From the NCBI GenBank assembly GCA_949358305.1, contig OX442315.1, positions 16,332,427-16,396,426 of the forward strand: DNA of 64,000 nt. The letters are read 5' to 3'. The DNA is from Strigamia acuminata (taxonomy: Eukaryota > Arthropoda > Chilopoda > Geophilomorpha > Linotaeniidae). The position numbers and the translations under genes are program-made. Positions 41,753-56,700 of the stretch are shown in pieces. Numbering within the stretch: position 1 is the first letter of the stretch; the number at the start of each line of letters is the position of its first letter. Under the pieces are notes generated by a model that was given only the letters and a program-made list of their open reading frames with translations, had not been told where the DNA came from and did no database searches.

Positions 41753-44700
41753 TCAGCATTCGAATTCCGACGCGGTGATTGCATTTAAATCCTTCATCAA
41801 CCCTTCCAAATTCGCCATTTCGGCATTCAGTTCCTCAGTACTGTACGAGGGCTAAAACAAAAACAAAAAAACAAACAAAAATTAATAAAACAATCGAGAA
41901 AAACCAAGTGAAAACAGACGCACAGCTAAATCGTCGTCTCTCCCCGATTTGTAAGGTGCATCAGGCGCTCGCGGGGTGATGACGGGAACTCCAGATCTGC
42001 TTTTGAGTGAGCAGATCGACGGGGCAGCGGAGGAGGGGGTTGTGGGCAGCGTGTTGGTTTTCTTGTATGGGCTCGTGGCCTGCTGGGATCGAATAGCTGA
42101 AAAACAACGCCAAACAAGAAAAGAATTGGCCACATGTTAACACCGTTCATAGTTCATATCCATCCTCGAGAACCCCACCACTTAAAAAAATGCGCATTCA
42201 AGGAAGGAGCAAAGAAAGTAAAGAATAGAATAAAATATAAATTTAATTTCATTAATTTCCTACTCGACTACCCAAAAAAAGCAACAAAAAATCAACACAA
42301 TTTTAAATATTTTATTACACAAAATAAATCCATGCTTAAAACAGCAACATGCAATGTGAGAATGAAAAGGTTAGCACCATATGGGAGTAGTCAGCTCTCT
42401 TCCTTGCCTCGTCCCGACTTCTATTCGCACCTACAAGGACTAGGAAGACGTGAAGTGTGAGCAAAAGGCAGTGAAACACGAGCCAAGATGGCCGCCACGT
42501 ATTAACGAGTTGGCATCTCGGCTCGGCGGTTAGTTAAATGCAGCGCATGCACTAATTTTGAGAGTATCGCATCGCATGCAAAATTGCAAACAATATGGTT
42601 CTTCTGCCACGAATTCTAACTGACCTATGTGTTTCTGCTGGGGGGTTGCAGGCGCACTCTGTGGGGGTGGAGCTGGCACGCTGAAACTCTTTAAAGGGTG
42701 ACCGGGAGATCGTTTAGTTAAGGTCCCCGAATTGGTCGAAGTGCTATCGGGTGGACCAGCCACCTGCTCGTAGGGCATGGGAATCTGCTGGTTGCACGTG
42801 CTTGGCGAGGGAGGCTCCAAGGAAATGGCTTTGGAGGGGAAATTTATTCGTTTATCATTCAATTATCTCCTTCCTCGCATTTGCATTTTTTTTTTTAATT
42901 TTTTTTTTTTAATTTTTATTTAAATTATTTTTTACTTGTCATTCCGGGTTGGCATGGATCGATGGTCACGTGTGCACGTGGGATGTTGTATTGCGTTCGT
43001 GGGTAGACGGGGCGAGCGGGTCCTTGCGGGTCGTTGTGTTGTTGGAGCGTGCCGTTCGGTAGTTGATTTGCTGTTGCAATTGCTGAAAAAATAGAAAATT
43101 CGTTTTAATATTGTTTTAAATTTTTTTAATAAAGAAAAATTATTTTTTTTAGGGGGTGGGGGATAAAAAATTGTTTTTAATCAGTTTTTCGTCTGGTTTG
43201 GGTTAAAACTTACGTTCTCGCAGGTTATCTACAGGAATCATGATAGGTTTTGGACGAAAATGGTGTCGGGAAGCGGATGATTTGTCATTTCTAAGCGAGT
43301 CTGCGCAACAATGGCACACAAAATCGAAACAGGGACAAAAAGAAACATGCAAAATTAAAATAAATAAAAAATATAAAAATATAAAATTATATGTTACATA
43401 AAAAATTAAGGAAAATGTAACCAAAAAAAAAACAGGAAAGGAATAAAGCAAATTCCTAAAGTTTAGTTTACCGATATAAGTTGCTCCCTTTCGTTCCAAC
43501 GTGTCTCTGGATTTCTCGTCGGAGTCGAAGTCTTGAGAATTTCGAGTGAGTGGCGAAGTTGTTGATGTTTCAGAGTTCTGCGACTTTTCCATTTGCTTCA
43601 GTTCCATTTGATCGTGATGTATCCACAAATCAGGAGGTTTCACATCCGTTTTACCACCTTTACCTTTACCATACCTGAAAAAATGATTTAAAAATTTTAA
43701 AATAAAATTTTAAAAAAAAAAATAAATGCAAATTTTTACCCTTTCTTTTTACTCTCCAGTAAAATCCTATTACTACTTCTTTTATAAGCAATTGCGCCAC
43801 CGACCCCGACGATGACGATTGCGAAGCACACAAAACCAATGACGAGATACAGCGTCGGAAATGATTCTAAAATAAATAAATAAATAACTTTAATTAAATT
43901 TAAAACAAAAATAAATTAAAATTTTTTACCAGTATTTTGATTGCTGGTATTGGCAGCATCTTCCCCTTGTTTGTCAGCACCAACACCAATTACCATACCT
44001 GCGCAAAAATCAAAAAATAAATAAATCTGCGCACTTTAACTCCAATAAAACAAAACCATGAACCTCAAGACCGCGCAGAAAAAGCATTTAAAGAATGCAA
44101 ACAATCTCCAAATGGCCTCATTAAAAGAAGTCCAGCAGCTGTTGCTGACTAGCGCCACTCCCCCAGTTATTTTAATGTTTTCCCAATTACAACAAGGAAG
44201 GGGGTCCACGAAAACGCACCAATGACCTGTTGCTAAAAAACCCAGCAGTTTTCGCCCAATTATCACGCTTAATATCACTTTAATAGCCATTCAAGTAGAC
44301 TAGAATTTATAGTCCAAATGGTAACTTTGACTTGATTTAAACTCCCATCATTTCCGGTCAATCGTTCAACAGTTTTAAAAAAAAACTTTACTTGAAATCT
44401 TACTTAGCGATGGAGTTGTGAACGCAACCAACGGCGATGGAGGACTGAATCCTTTCCTATTTCGAGCTTGGATTTTAAAAACGTATTGTGTATCTGGAGT
44501 TAACCCTTTTATAGTTTTCGTTAATTTCGTCCCGTCTATTTCTTCCATCACCCAATTTTCTCGGGTCGAATCCGCCGTGTACGAAATCGTATATCCTAAA
44601 AAATAATTTAAAAAAAAAAATTAAAATTTATTTAATAATTCAATTGAATATTTGACAATTTTGATTCCGACCTGTAATTTGTCCATTCGCTTGTTTTGGA

Positions 44701-47700
44701 GGTTGCCAATTAACATTAACGGCAGTAGGGCTATTCTCGGAAGCTACGATTGTAACATCTCTTGGATAACTTGACGGAGCTACAAATTTAATCAATTAAT
44801 TTAAATAAATAAATAAAATAAAATCAATAAAATCTTACCAATTTCATGCGTTGTGTTGCGAACACTTAAACTCCAGTGGCTCTCTCTTCTTCCTTTGCTG
44901 ACTTTGACCGCAAATTCGTACTCGGTGTTTGGCTTCAGATCTCCAATCATGCAATTTGTTTCGGTCGAATTGAAATATCTATAGCGTGGATTATTCGAGT
45001 GATGTTGATGCGTGTAGCGAACCGTATAATATCTACTATCGATAACGACCTAGGAAAATAACAACAAAAAGTTAAAATAGTTCCAATTGCGGCCATTTTC
45101 GCCACCACACCTGAGAACTAGATAATGAATTATCAGTCCAATAAAGCACTACTGCGCTAGATGATAACACCACCGCTTTTAGACCCATCGGTGTCGACAA
45201 AGGAATAAGAGGCTCGGGAGCTACAACAACAAAAATCGGTTAAATTTCGAATTATTTAAAGGAAAAATTAATTTACTCGTTTCTAATCGCGTTTTCACAG
45301 TTTCGTAGATTGGGTGTCCATCTCCCATTTGATTGTAGGCGCGTAAACTGATTACGTACTCGGACGACGCTTCTTTAAAACGAAATAAATTTTACGTTTA
45401 GAGTTTTTTCACTCGTTAATTTTCATCAAATTTAATTACGGAGGTTCTCGATCGTGTGAAAGCGTTGTTTGCCGTCGAGTAATTTGGTGTAGATGTCGGG
45501 AATTCCAATTCCCCATCCAATGGTGTAACCTCGCACCATGATGTTCTGGTTTCGTGGCGGGGTCCACGACACGGTGATGGAGTTTGAATTTGGACGTACT
45601 TTAATCGAACCGGGTTTGTCCGGCACTTTCGATTCTAAAATTCAATTTTAAAAAAATTTAATTTCAATTGATTAAAATTCAAATTAAATTAAATACCATT
45701 AAGATCATTTTGAAATGTTTCAGCGACCATCCAGTCGGTCGCAGGGCCGCTTCCGTTCACGGTTTGTGCTGAAATCCGAACGCTGTATTCGGCGCCTCGC
45801 TCCAATTCTTAAAAAAAGAAAATATATATTTATTAGAAAATCCATCGCGATCGCGCTCGATCAATAAATTAATACTTATGAGTGCAAATAAACGACGATT
45901 GCCATCAGTTGTCACTGTATCACCCCGTCTGTTTCCTTTCTGCTTGTATCGAATTTTATAACCGGTAATGATGCCGTTTTGAGAAGCTTTCGGTGGCGGC
46001 TCCCAACGTACAATAATACTCTGCGAAAATCAAATTAATTAAATTTTTAAAAAAATAATAAATAAATATTTAGGTTCTTACGGTCGAACTAGCTGCTTCT
46101 AAGGTCACATTTTGCGGTGTTTCTACAGGCACTGAATTCAAAAAAAAAATTATAAAATTAATTTTTTTTTTTTTTACATTTTTTGAATATAAAATTACAG
46201 TCGGATTTTGTTCGGACGACAATTTCATCCGTGCTCATTCCAGGTCCGTTCTCGTTGTACGCCACAACCCAAAAACTGTATTCCGTAAACTTTTTCAGCC
46301 CTCTTAATTCGTACAAAGTGTCGCTCGTTTGCGTTTCGTGCTCTTCAGATGTACCGCCTTCCATGTAGTATAATTTATAGCGCTGAATTGGCCCGCTTCT
46401 TTGGTTGGGTGGATCCCATTGAACTAAAATTGTAGTTGCAGATGTGACTAAAGCCCTCAAGTTTAATGGAGCGTCAGGAACACGAACTAAAAAATACAAA
46501 AATACAAAAAAAAAAAATATTAAAAAAAATATTGAATTTTATTTGCTAAACTTTTACCTTCAGACTGAGTCTCAACTTCAAGTTCCTCCGAACTCGGCCC
46601 CGATCCGAATTCGTTGTATGCGATCACGCGAAAGAAAAATTTAGTAGAAGGACGCAACCCTTGAATTTGGACTTCTTCCATCCTCGAACGAGTCGTATTT
46701 ACTACACGCTCCCTAAAATAATTCACCAAAAAAAAATAATTAAAAAATCTCCAAATTAAATAAATAAATAAATAAAAATTAAATTACCTCTGAGAATTTT
46801 CCGATCGATAATATATAGAATAGGCGATAATTTTTCCCTTGTCATTTTCCGGCTTTTTCCAAGAAAGAGTCACGAATCTCGTTGATACAATGAGTGCGTT
46901 GAGACCATGAGGCGCGTCAGGACCGTCTTTGGATTCCGAGAACCCATCTAAAGTAGCAGCCATGTTGGGGGTGGTTAGGGATGTAGTAGGAAACACAACA
47001 TCTAGGGTTTGGGTCACAAATCACAAAGAACAAGACAGAAAAAAAAGGCAGAGCAAAATAAAAATAAAAAAAATAAAATAATAAATAAACAAATAAATTC
47101 ATCATGCACAAACAAAAAACAAAAGCAAAACATACAAAAACATAAAAAAAAACAACAACTTCAACCGTAAAACATTTATCAACCAAAAATAAATCAAATG
47201 CAATGTTTTCATTAAACATTCCGTCTTACCGGGTTTCAAAACTAAAAGCTGCGAACTCGCTTGAACGTTTCCCGCTGGATTTACTCCGATGCATTGATAA
47301 ATGCCCACGTCGGACGTTACAACGCCCAAAATCTTCAGATTGTTGCCATTAACAAATTGAAAAAATTCATCCTCGAGTATAAGATTTCCGTTTTTAATCC
47401 ACTGCACCGTCGGCTCGGGTTTGCCATAAATCTGACACTCTAATTCCACATCGTCTTTTTCGTGCGCGTAACGATTCGTTTGTTGTTTTACAAACCTCGG
47501 TGCGACTAACAAAACAAATCGATCAACCCATTAAAAAAATTACACAATTAATTATAATTTTAAAATAAAAACCTTGAACTTCGAGATTAGCGCTCGAATC
47601 GACCGAATCTTCGTAATTTTCCGCTCGACACATGTAAACACCCTCATCAGCCTCTTGCACGTGTTCAATCTGCAAACTACCAGTCCCCACAACCGAAAAC

Positions 47701-50700
47701 CGACTATCCAAAAACCTATTTTAAAAAAAAATCATTCATTAAAAAATTTTTATAAAAATAATTTTTTTTTAAAATCTTACGCCATGTCGATCGTGGCGCC
47801 ATCTTTAAGCCAAGTGATGCGCGGTTGCGGATTGCCATTTGCGGCACATTCGAATGTAAGACTCGATCCTTCTATCGCTATTGCACTTTTCGGGGTAGCG
47901 ATAAATTGCGGGGCGGAAATTTTATTCAATTGAGCTAAACAAAAAAAAAATAATAATAATAATAAAAAACTGATGCGAACATCGATCAAAAGATTTCAAC
48001 AAATCATCACAACTTGCACAAATTGCACAGCGATGAATCCATAAACAAATGAAGAGAGTGGCTAAGTGAAAGTCCAGTGAACTCCCTAGACAGCTCTTAG
48101 CGCGTAAAAAAAAGAAATATTTATCAAGAGCAACAGCACATCAATACAAATGGTGTTGCTAGTACGACGATGATCAATATCACCATGGCAATCACATCAG
48201 CATCTTCCATGCTGGCACGCACCACAGAAGAAAAGAAACTCGACTCGTTTCCCCACACGAGATCTGTTGATGAGCCATTTGGGACAAACGAGCAAATTAA
48301 CTTCATAATTACCATCAAATCTTTTTCTAGGGAAACATTTACTTCGATAACATTTTTTAAAACTTATTTCTTTAATTCGTTTTTGAGTGTTTTTCACGTT
48401 TTTCTCATTTTTCTCGCAAATAAATAGCGAAAACGCTCTAAACCAATCACAAATATCCATCTGATAACGGTTTTTTCACGCTATTTTTAATATTTTATTT
48501 GATTTTTGAACATTTTTCGCGTATTTTACTCGATTGAGATTCCGTGCGAAAATGTCACTCGATCAAGATCTAACAACATGGCACTTAAAAAAATTAAATT
48601 CCGGCGATGAGTAGCGGCTCTGTGTTTTAGAAAAAAGCGGAAAAAACGAAAAGAAGATATCAACGTTATCGAAAGAGTGATGGCGGCAGTTTGGCGAGTT
48701 TTTTTGTCTTTATATTACGTGTGGCCACAGCCCTACGAAGAGCGATAGGTCCGCCCGAAACGAGTTAGATTATTGCTTCGCCCTGTCTGGTTTATTGCGT
48801 AGATTGTAAGAACAATGGCACAATGTCCCCCCATTTCGGCGGAACATCAACCGCCGAAATGACGAGCTAATGGTATTTCACTCACAGATTTCTCTCCGCA
48901 AACAAATGCATTGACCAAATCGAATTACGATAACCACACACGTGTAACCGAAAATCAAAAAAGCAGAGATAGAAAGAAAAAGAGAAAAATTGATGTAAAT
49001 AATCGATTTACTCGCTATTTTCCCGTCTTTCCTATTTTCCTATTTCAATTTGGCAGCAAAAAAATTTAATATGCAGAATGGACAGCTCTGTGGCTATCCA
49101 CGCATGTAACAATCGTGTCTCCGCCATCCGGGCTTTTATGGCCATGTTTTCTCGAGTTCGCGCGCGAATGTTAGCTCGCAATCACAAACTTTACGCATTT
49201 TTTATTTTTTTTATGTGCCAACTTGCTCGCAGTCCAACCGATTGCATTTTGAATACAAAGTTTAAAAAATAAACGCGCGACATTTCGGCGTCATTCAACA
49301 TGCAGATTCGATTTACACGAAAAATCAAACATGACAAAACACGTATCTCAATGCGCGCTTTCTTTGTGATCATAATAAAGTGTTTTTAATGACAATAATG
49401 GTGCAATAAACTACAAAAAATTAATTATTTGAGTCGTTTTTATCAGTTTAGACATTTATTTTAGTAATTATGTTCAATTTAGACATTTATTTTAGTAATT
49501 ACGTTCAATTTAGACGTTTATTTTAGTCGTTTAGTCAAATTTAGACCTTACAGTGATGTCATAAAAACACTTTATTGAGTAAACATCGATATATTGCGAG
49601 TTATTTTACCTGTATTCATATTGATTGTGAGAGTTCCTGCATCACTGAGACGAAATTTCTCCAAATTCGACGCATTGCACCGATAAACCCCTTTGTCACC
49701 GATTTCCACGTGATCTATCTCGAGCGCCCCGCTCGGCATCACAATCATTCTCGATTCATCCACGGCAAACACCTTGTCGTCTTTAAGCCACGTGATTGAT
49801 GCCGGTGGAATCGCTTGCACGGAACACGAGAACCGCGCGATTTTTTCGGGAAAGACCGTCACATCTTGAGGTTGTTCATCAAACCGAGGAAGCGCTGTTG
49901 CAAAAAAAACCTTTAATTTCCTTCCAAAAAAATCTTAAATCCCTAAATTGTTATTTACAGGCGACTTGTAGCTTGACAGCACGACTGACAATCGTGCCGA
50001 GGGATTTGATGGTTGCTAGGCACTGGTAAACACCCTCGTCGGGTCGTTCTGTCCTCGTGTGATGGACCGAGTTGAAGTAGAGTGATCCATTGGCCAATTT
50101 ATTCCTAGGAAAGAGGAAATATATGTCGTTAGAAAAAGAGTATCAGTGTAATGGCATAGCTACAGACCTTCTGCTATCGCTGTAATCTAGGAAGAGTCCC
50201 TCTCTCTTCCACTCAATCTCTGGCTCAGTGTTGTCATCTCCTTTGGCCGAACAGTCCAACAGCGCCGGTTGGTCTTTCAAAACAACTGTGTCACTCGGTT
50301 CGGTGGTGAAATAAAATTCTCTGAATCCCGTCTCATCTATTTATTAAAAAAAAAAGAAATTAAAAAAAAAATTAATAATTTTCGCTTCTTTTGTATATTG
50401 TTCTTTTCCATTGTCTAAACGTTGCAGTGCAGCCCCAATTGTTCAGTCGCTGCCCCTTATTTCGGTGTTCTTTTCCATTGTTTAAACACTGCAGTGCAGC
50501 CCCAATTGTTCCGTCGCTGCCCCTTTTCTACATTGTTTAATCATTGCAGTGCAGCCCAATTGTCTCGTTGCTGCCCCTTGTTTTAATGTTCTTTTCTATT
50601 GTTTATACCTTGCAGTGCAGCCCTATTGTACTCTTGCTGCCCCTTGTTCAAGCGTTATTTTCCATTGTTAAAACGTTGCAGTGCAGCCCTGATTACATCG

Positions 50701-53700
50701 TTGCTGCCCCTTTAACATAAAAAGTTGAAACTAATTTCTCCAGATTGTTTGCACCCTTTAAGACACATTATTCTCGATATAAAAAAGGAATAAAAACGGA
50801 GACTCTCTCAACATTAAATTTCAGAAAGGAAATTGAAAAAATGATAGTACCTATAATAAACAATATAAAAGAGAACGAAATCCAATAACGGCCGAGAGGC
50901 AAGGGACCGACATCCATTCATTGCGAAGAAGCAAGCCGATTGAAAATCTTGCAGAAATCTCTTAATATCTCAAACTTTAATCCAATATCTCAAAAATTAC
51001 CTTTTTCAAAATTAAAAGCAGTACTGCATTCATGGAAAAAAAAATTGCCGTATGTTCTTTTCGCCATTATTCATCTTGACAACAGATACCGCTGTAACCC
51101 TAATTAGTTCCCTAGTTTTCTCGATCACGCTAATTTTTTGCAAGGAATTTGCCATTTGTGAGATGAATTGAATGCAGCTGTTACCACGGGCCCACGAATC
51201 ACTGCTATTCATCCCCTTCCACACGAGCCCACCGCCAAATGGGAGGATGCCACAAGTTTTCGCAAACAGAGTATAGCACTACCTAAATTCTATCTATCTA
51301 TCTATATAAATAAAAATGTACGTTCGTTTGTTCGAAGTCTTAAATCTCCGAAAGTTCTTCACCGATTGCTTTGAAATTTTGACACAACGTTGCATTCGAA
51401 TAGGGAACTCCACATGTAGGGTTGGAAAAAACAAAACGGCTTCGACTCTAGATTTTAAAACTTATTTTTGTTGTTTAAAATTGCAGTTAAACATATTTAA
51501 ATCGAGAGAAGCTTAAGTCGGCAGTTTAAATATCCGTTGTTTCTAAATGAGCTTTCGGAATGTACAATAGCTGTGAAGTGTTTTTCCTTTTCCCAGGCCA
51601 ACATTTTCATTTGTCTCATTCATATACAAATTGACAACAAAACTTTCCATTTTCCTTCGTTTACGGGCACCAGCACAACAATTTCCCTCTCAAATTCCCA
51701 ACCCTTGCTCCTATTTCCATTTCTCAGCATTCCAAGCACTACACACTTGAAAAAGACACCTGAGACTTCCAATAGAACCTTTCTCAAGCATCTGCAAGCT
51801 GCTTACTTTACCACCAATTGACAAGTGAAAACCTGGCAGAAACTGGCTGCTCAATGGACAAACAACAAAAACCCAGGGCAAAGGCCATTGAACACTGACA
51901 ATCAACAAAATCCTCAATTTTCTCCTCAGAAAAGAACAAGAAAAGAACAAGCAAAAGAAAAAAAACATGTAAAAATACCGCTCCACCAGACAAATGATTG
52001 ATCAGTCAGTTGGAATGTTCAAAAAAAAAACCCTCAAGTACTCGAATTTCAAGTTTAAAAAAAAAAAATCTAAATTTTGCTTCTTCCACTTGAATGATCA
52101 CGTTTAATGCCAGCGCTAGTGGGCGCATTCACAGAGTCATTTACACAACATATTTAAACCGCTTTTCCCGATTTAATCTGTTTTCAATCGCAGTGAGCAT
52201 GCGCACAACATTAAAACAACAAAACATCTAAGTTAAACATCACTTTATGAATGCGCCTGGTGCAAATTTCACGTAGAAAAATTTAAAAAAAAAAAATTTC
52301 ATTCCTAATTTTTTAAAAATCACTTCCTCCATTTTTCACTCCTCACTCGGTTTCAAATCAGTTATAAATACCCTGTCGGATCTAACCCTCTTTATTTATA
52401 ATTTACACGTCAGTTTAAAGTGAAAGAAAGTAGAGAAACGCTTTCCTTTTTATCGACGAGTTCCACCCACTTCATTTCAAGAGGACGAACCGGAAACCAG
52501 CTGCTAAAAGCTCCTCAGTACACCAACCAAAATGAAAAAAATATTTATTGCATAATTTATAGGCGAAAACAAGAAACTCCTGTCTAAAGACTCTAAACCA
52601 ACAAGATTTACACATAAAAACCAAAAAAAAAATAAAAAGTAAAAAAAAATGTCACTCATTAACTCGTATAGCCAATAAATTTTCCTGCAAATGTCCATTT
52701 ACGCATTCCTTATTCCTTACGCCCCCTGTTGATTGAATTAACTTGTCATCTCCAATTTTCGAGCTGAGTCACTGTGACCACGCAGCAGCAAATTCGGTTC
52801 TTGACAAGAGCCTCAGCCTCCCTGTCCCTCACTTTTCCAACGCGCATTTCCTGTCGTTCAGACGGCATTTCATGTGTGACCTCCTTCGTCAAGTCTAAAT
52901 TACCGTTCCGTTTCGTACATATAAATTATCGCGCTACCTGTTTTGTTTGCTCAATATCAAATGCTACGCCACGTAACCCCGCGAGACCCCGAGTGGGAGA
53001 ATTGAAAACTAAACAGGTTTACATGTAGAACCGCAGTATAAACAACACGCTTGATTTTTCCTTTTAATTTAACACCCCATGATTTATATACCCACCTTCA
53101 ACCTCACATTTTCCCCTCCGTTTGACACGAAATAATTAATAAAACGATCGTTTAAGCGTTTACAAGCACAAAATACGATGAAATAAATCGAATTAATGGA
53201 CAAAATCGAGACATTTCCTATAAATACACACGAAATCCTTTAAAACGTCAAAATATTGTCCCCCGCGTTTTAACACGAAAAAAAACTAACAAAACAATCG
53301 TTTAAATGCGTTTTACGGCTGTAAAAGCGTTCACAAGGACGGAAAACATCCAAAAAAATGAATTTTTTTAAATAATACACACGAAATCCATACAATTTTG
53401 GTCCTTTAAAACGTCAAAATATGGTCCCCCGCGTTTTAACACGAAAAAATAATAACAAAACAATCGTTTAAATGCGTTTTACGCCTGTAAAAGCGTTTAC
53501 AAGCACCGAAAACGATGAAAAACATCCAAAAAATTAAAATTTCTTAATAATTTACATGAAATCCATACGATTTTGGCATTCAGAAAGGTCAACGCACATT
53601 TTTCCACACTAGTGTTAAAGGTTAATAACTAAAACGCGTTTTCTCATTCATGAATGCTGTACACACAATTTCATCAAAATTAAAAAAAAAAAAAAAAATC

Positions 53701-56700
53701 ATAAATCAATTTTTATTGAGCAGAAATTCCCCTCCACAATCCAAACCGGGTCACCCACAAATCACCTATCAATTACCAAGAAACAGAAAAGAAAAAACGC
53801 TTCAATCATTCAACGTCCTTCCCCTTGTTCACAACCTCCTGATGAAAAATGACCACATTTTACCTGTGAAAAGCAAAGGGAGTGCCCGGAGTGCCCACTC
53901 GAGGACTCTCCTTTTTTCTCCGCACTCGTCAATGACTGGTTAATGAGGTTTGGTGCGAGTTGCATGCTCAAAAACACACCGGGCTTAAGCTTGATCGCAG
54001 CCTTCTCTCGCTCTTTCCCTCTCCCTCCCTCCTGCACACCTGGTTTTTATTGTGGCCACTCCAGTGGCAACATGTAATTACGCCCAGGAGGGGCGCCACA
54101 TGGGAATCATGGCCACTCGAAATAAAATTTTAGAAAGAAAAAAAAAACATAGTAAACTCAAAAACGAATGTGCATTCCTACACAACGACGACATTATCTT
54201 TTATCTGGCATGAAAAAAATAAATAAAGACAAGCGACAAGGAAATGTAACTAACGGACTGAGCGTATAATTTTATCTGTGGATCTGACAACATTCGCATG
54301 GACTTTTAGCGGTAGCAAATAGGGAATAAAGAAGAAACTTGTTTCTGTTTTTTTATTTTATTTTTTTGTTTATTAGGAGACGCCATTTTGCCAATATCGG
54401 GCTAATTGTGAACACCTGTGGCAAGGGCGCGTTGGGAAACCGGAAATGGTGATTTTATTTCATGAAATTTGTTGGGGAAAAAAAAATTAATGTGTGTTTT
54501 TATCGATTGTTTTTAAAAATATATATTTTTTCTAATTTAAAATTTTTTTTTTTCTAAAAATATATTTTAGAATTTAAAAAAGTTATTTTTTAAAACATTT
54601 TTAGTCTCGTTTTGGACACAAACAGCCGACTTTGATCAATTTTATCGCCAAAAATGCATCATTTATTACATCAATTTATTTACACCCAAAAGCAAACTTT
54701 TTCCATTAATAAAATATATAAACGTTTGTAAATTTATATATTCAATTTTAAAATTTTAGGATTTTACTTTCCGCCACCGCGGCTCTGCTACGACCAAGAA
54801 AAATTGATTTTTATCAATTAAAAAAAAAAAAAAAAAAAAAAATTATTATTCAACAAATTTCACTCATTTCCCAACATTAAACCAACGCCTTAATCCCCAA
54901 TTCCATTTCCCTTACCAAACTCCATCCTTCCGAATTAATTAAACACAAATACCCTTCCAACTTCCCACTATTATTTCAACGCGCAAATCCATAATAACCT
55001 GTCAACACATAAATTCCCACCTTTAAACCTCAAACACATTTTCCCGCGAATTTATTACTTCATTACACACCGAGCTGCCAACCAACCACTCATATTACAC
55101 CACACTACACTAAGAAATTTACAATTTGTCTTTTTTCTATTTCTCCGCGACCCCTGCACCCGGAGAAAGAGAAAGGGGAACAACAACAAGAAAAGACCGA
55201 GCCAAACCGAGGGCCAACCAGCCACGTGACGTATAAACGTGAGTTAGAAGCAGCTGCGTGTAGGAGAGGAGTAGGGAAATAAATCAGCGCTGCGAAACCA
55301 GGGGTCAGACCCCCTCCAGACACAGCAGGACAGTCCCACATTCCTGAGTCTCTTCTTTTTAGCTACAAACACTTTTCGAACAACTAACTGCAACTAGCCC
55401 GAAACCTATAAAAATTTCATCGCCCGGCTCGAATTTTCGGGGGAAAATTCATCGCGGGCTTGAAATTAGAAAATCAATATGGCGATTGTCCGCTCCGTTT
55501 GCTCGCAATCGGAAGGCAGGGAGGCAAATTTGCGCAATCTCGGTCATTTCGCGACTCGATTTATGTGATAAGAGTTTAATCGAGTGCTTTTGAGGAGAGA
55601 ATTTAACCTCAAATGAACACTATTTGTTTTTAGAATGGAAATTTAAGCCAATTTCAACATTCAGAAAAGTACACATGGAGTTTCATTGGAATTGCATACA
55701 AGAAAAATAATAATAATATTGTAAGTGGTTTTCAATGGGTGTGCGATGCTAATTGAACACGGTGTCCTTTACAATGGGGCTCTAAACTGACCAAAAGGAC
55801 TAAAAAATAAATGTCTAAATTGACAAAACGACTAAAATAAATGTCTAAATTGAACAAAACGACTAAAATAAATGTCTAAATTAAACAAAACGACTAAAAT
55901 AAATGTCTAAACTGAACAAAACGACTAAAATAAATGTATAAATTGAACGAAACGACTAAAATAAATGTCTAAATTGAACAAAACGACTAAAATAAATGTC
56001 TAAATTGAACAAAACGACTAAAATAAATGTCTAAATTGAACAAAACGACTAAAATAAATGTCTCATTAAAATAAATAACGGAATAATAAAAGGATGACTA
56101 TGATAAGTTTGAAGTGTTTCATTTCATGCAACTGGATTTTTTGCAGCCATTTATTACTCATTTATCAATGACGCATCATGTGATCCAAAATGAGTGAAAC
56201 AGGTCGAAAATGAAATTGTGCAGGGGAACAAAAATGAAAAATGAGCTTTTGATTAGTCAATTTTGGTCATTTTACCTAAATTTCACTAATTGGGCTGAAA
56301 ATTTGCATTTTATGCCTAATAAAAACTATAAATCAGCAAAAAAAAAAAATTCTTTTCCCACTTGACATCAAATTAATCGAATTTTTAATTTCTTTTACCT
56401 TGATATCTCTAATTTATTACTTTACCCCCCATCATAAACCACTTATATCTAATGGTCAACACAAGGCTTTCCACTATTTTATTGATAACGAGTTAATTTT
56501 TTTTTTTATTCAAACTAAGCAATCAGAGTTGAAAGCGTCATAAATTTTGATAGGCAGCGAACAAATGTCGGCCTTTTGAGCAGCACCGCGAAATGAAGAA
56601 AATGTATTTTTTTCGTCCATTAATTGCGAATTAAGACGCAATAAAAATAAAAATAAAAAATGACGTTTGTGGAGGTAGAATAAATAAGAATCTCGAACGG

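Noticed and set aside
43203-43643. 146-codon continuous minus frame
   Set aside because: It joins frazzled exons 22 and 23 by reading through the intron, which is AT-rich with splice signals on both sides.
46917-47219. 100-codon hydrophobic minus frame
   Set aside because: It is intron 7 of frazzled in a shifted frame; Phe/Leu/Val-rich because of T-runs.
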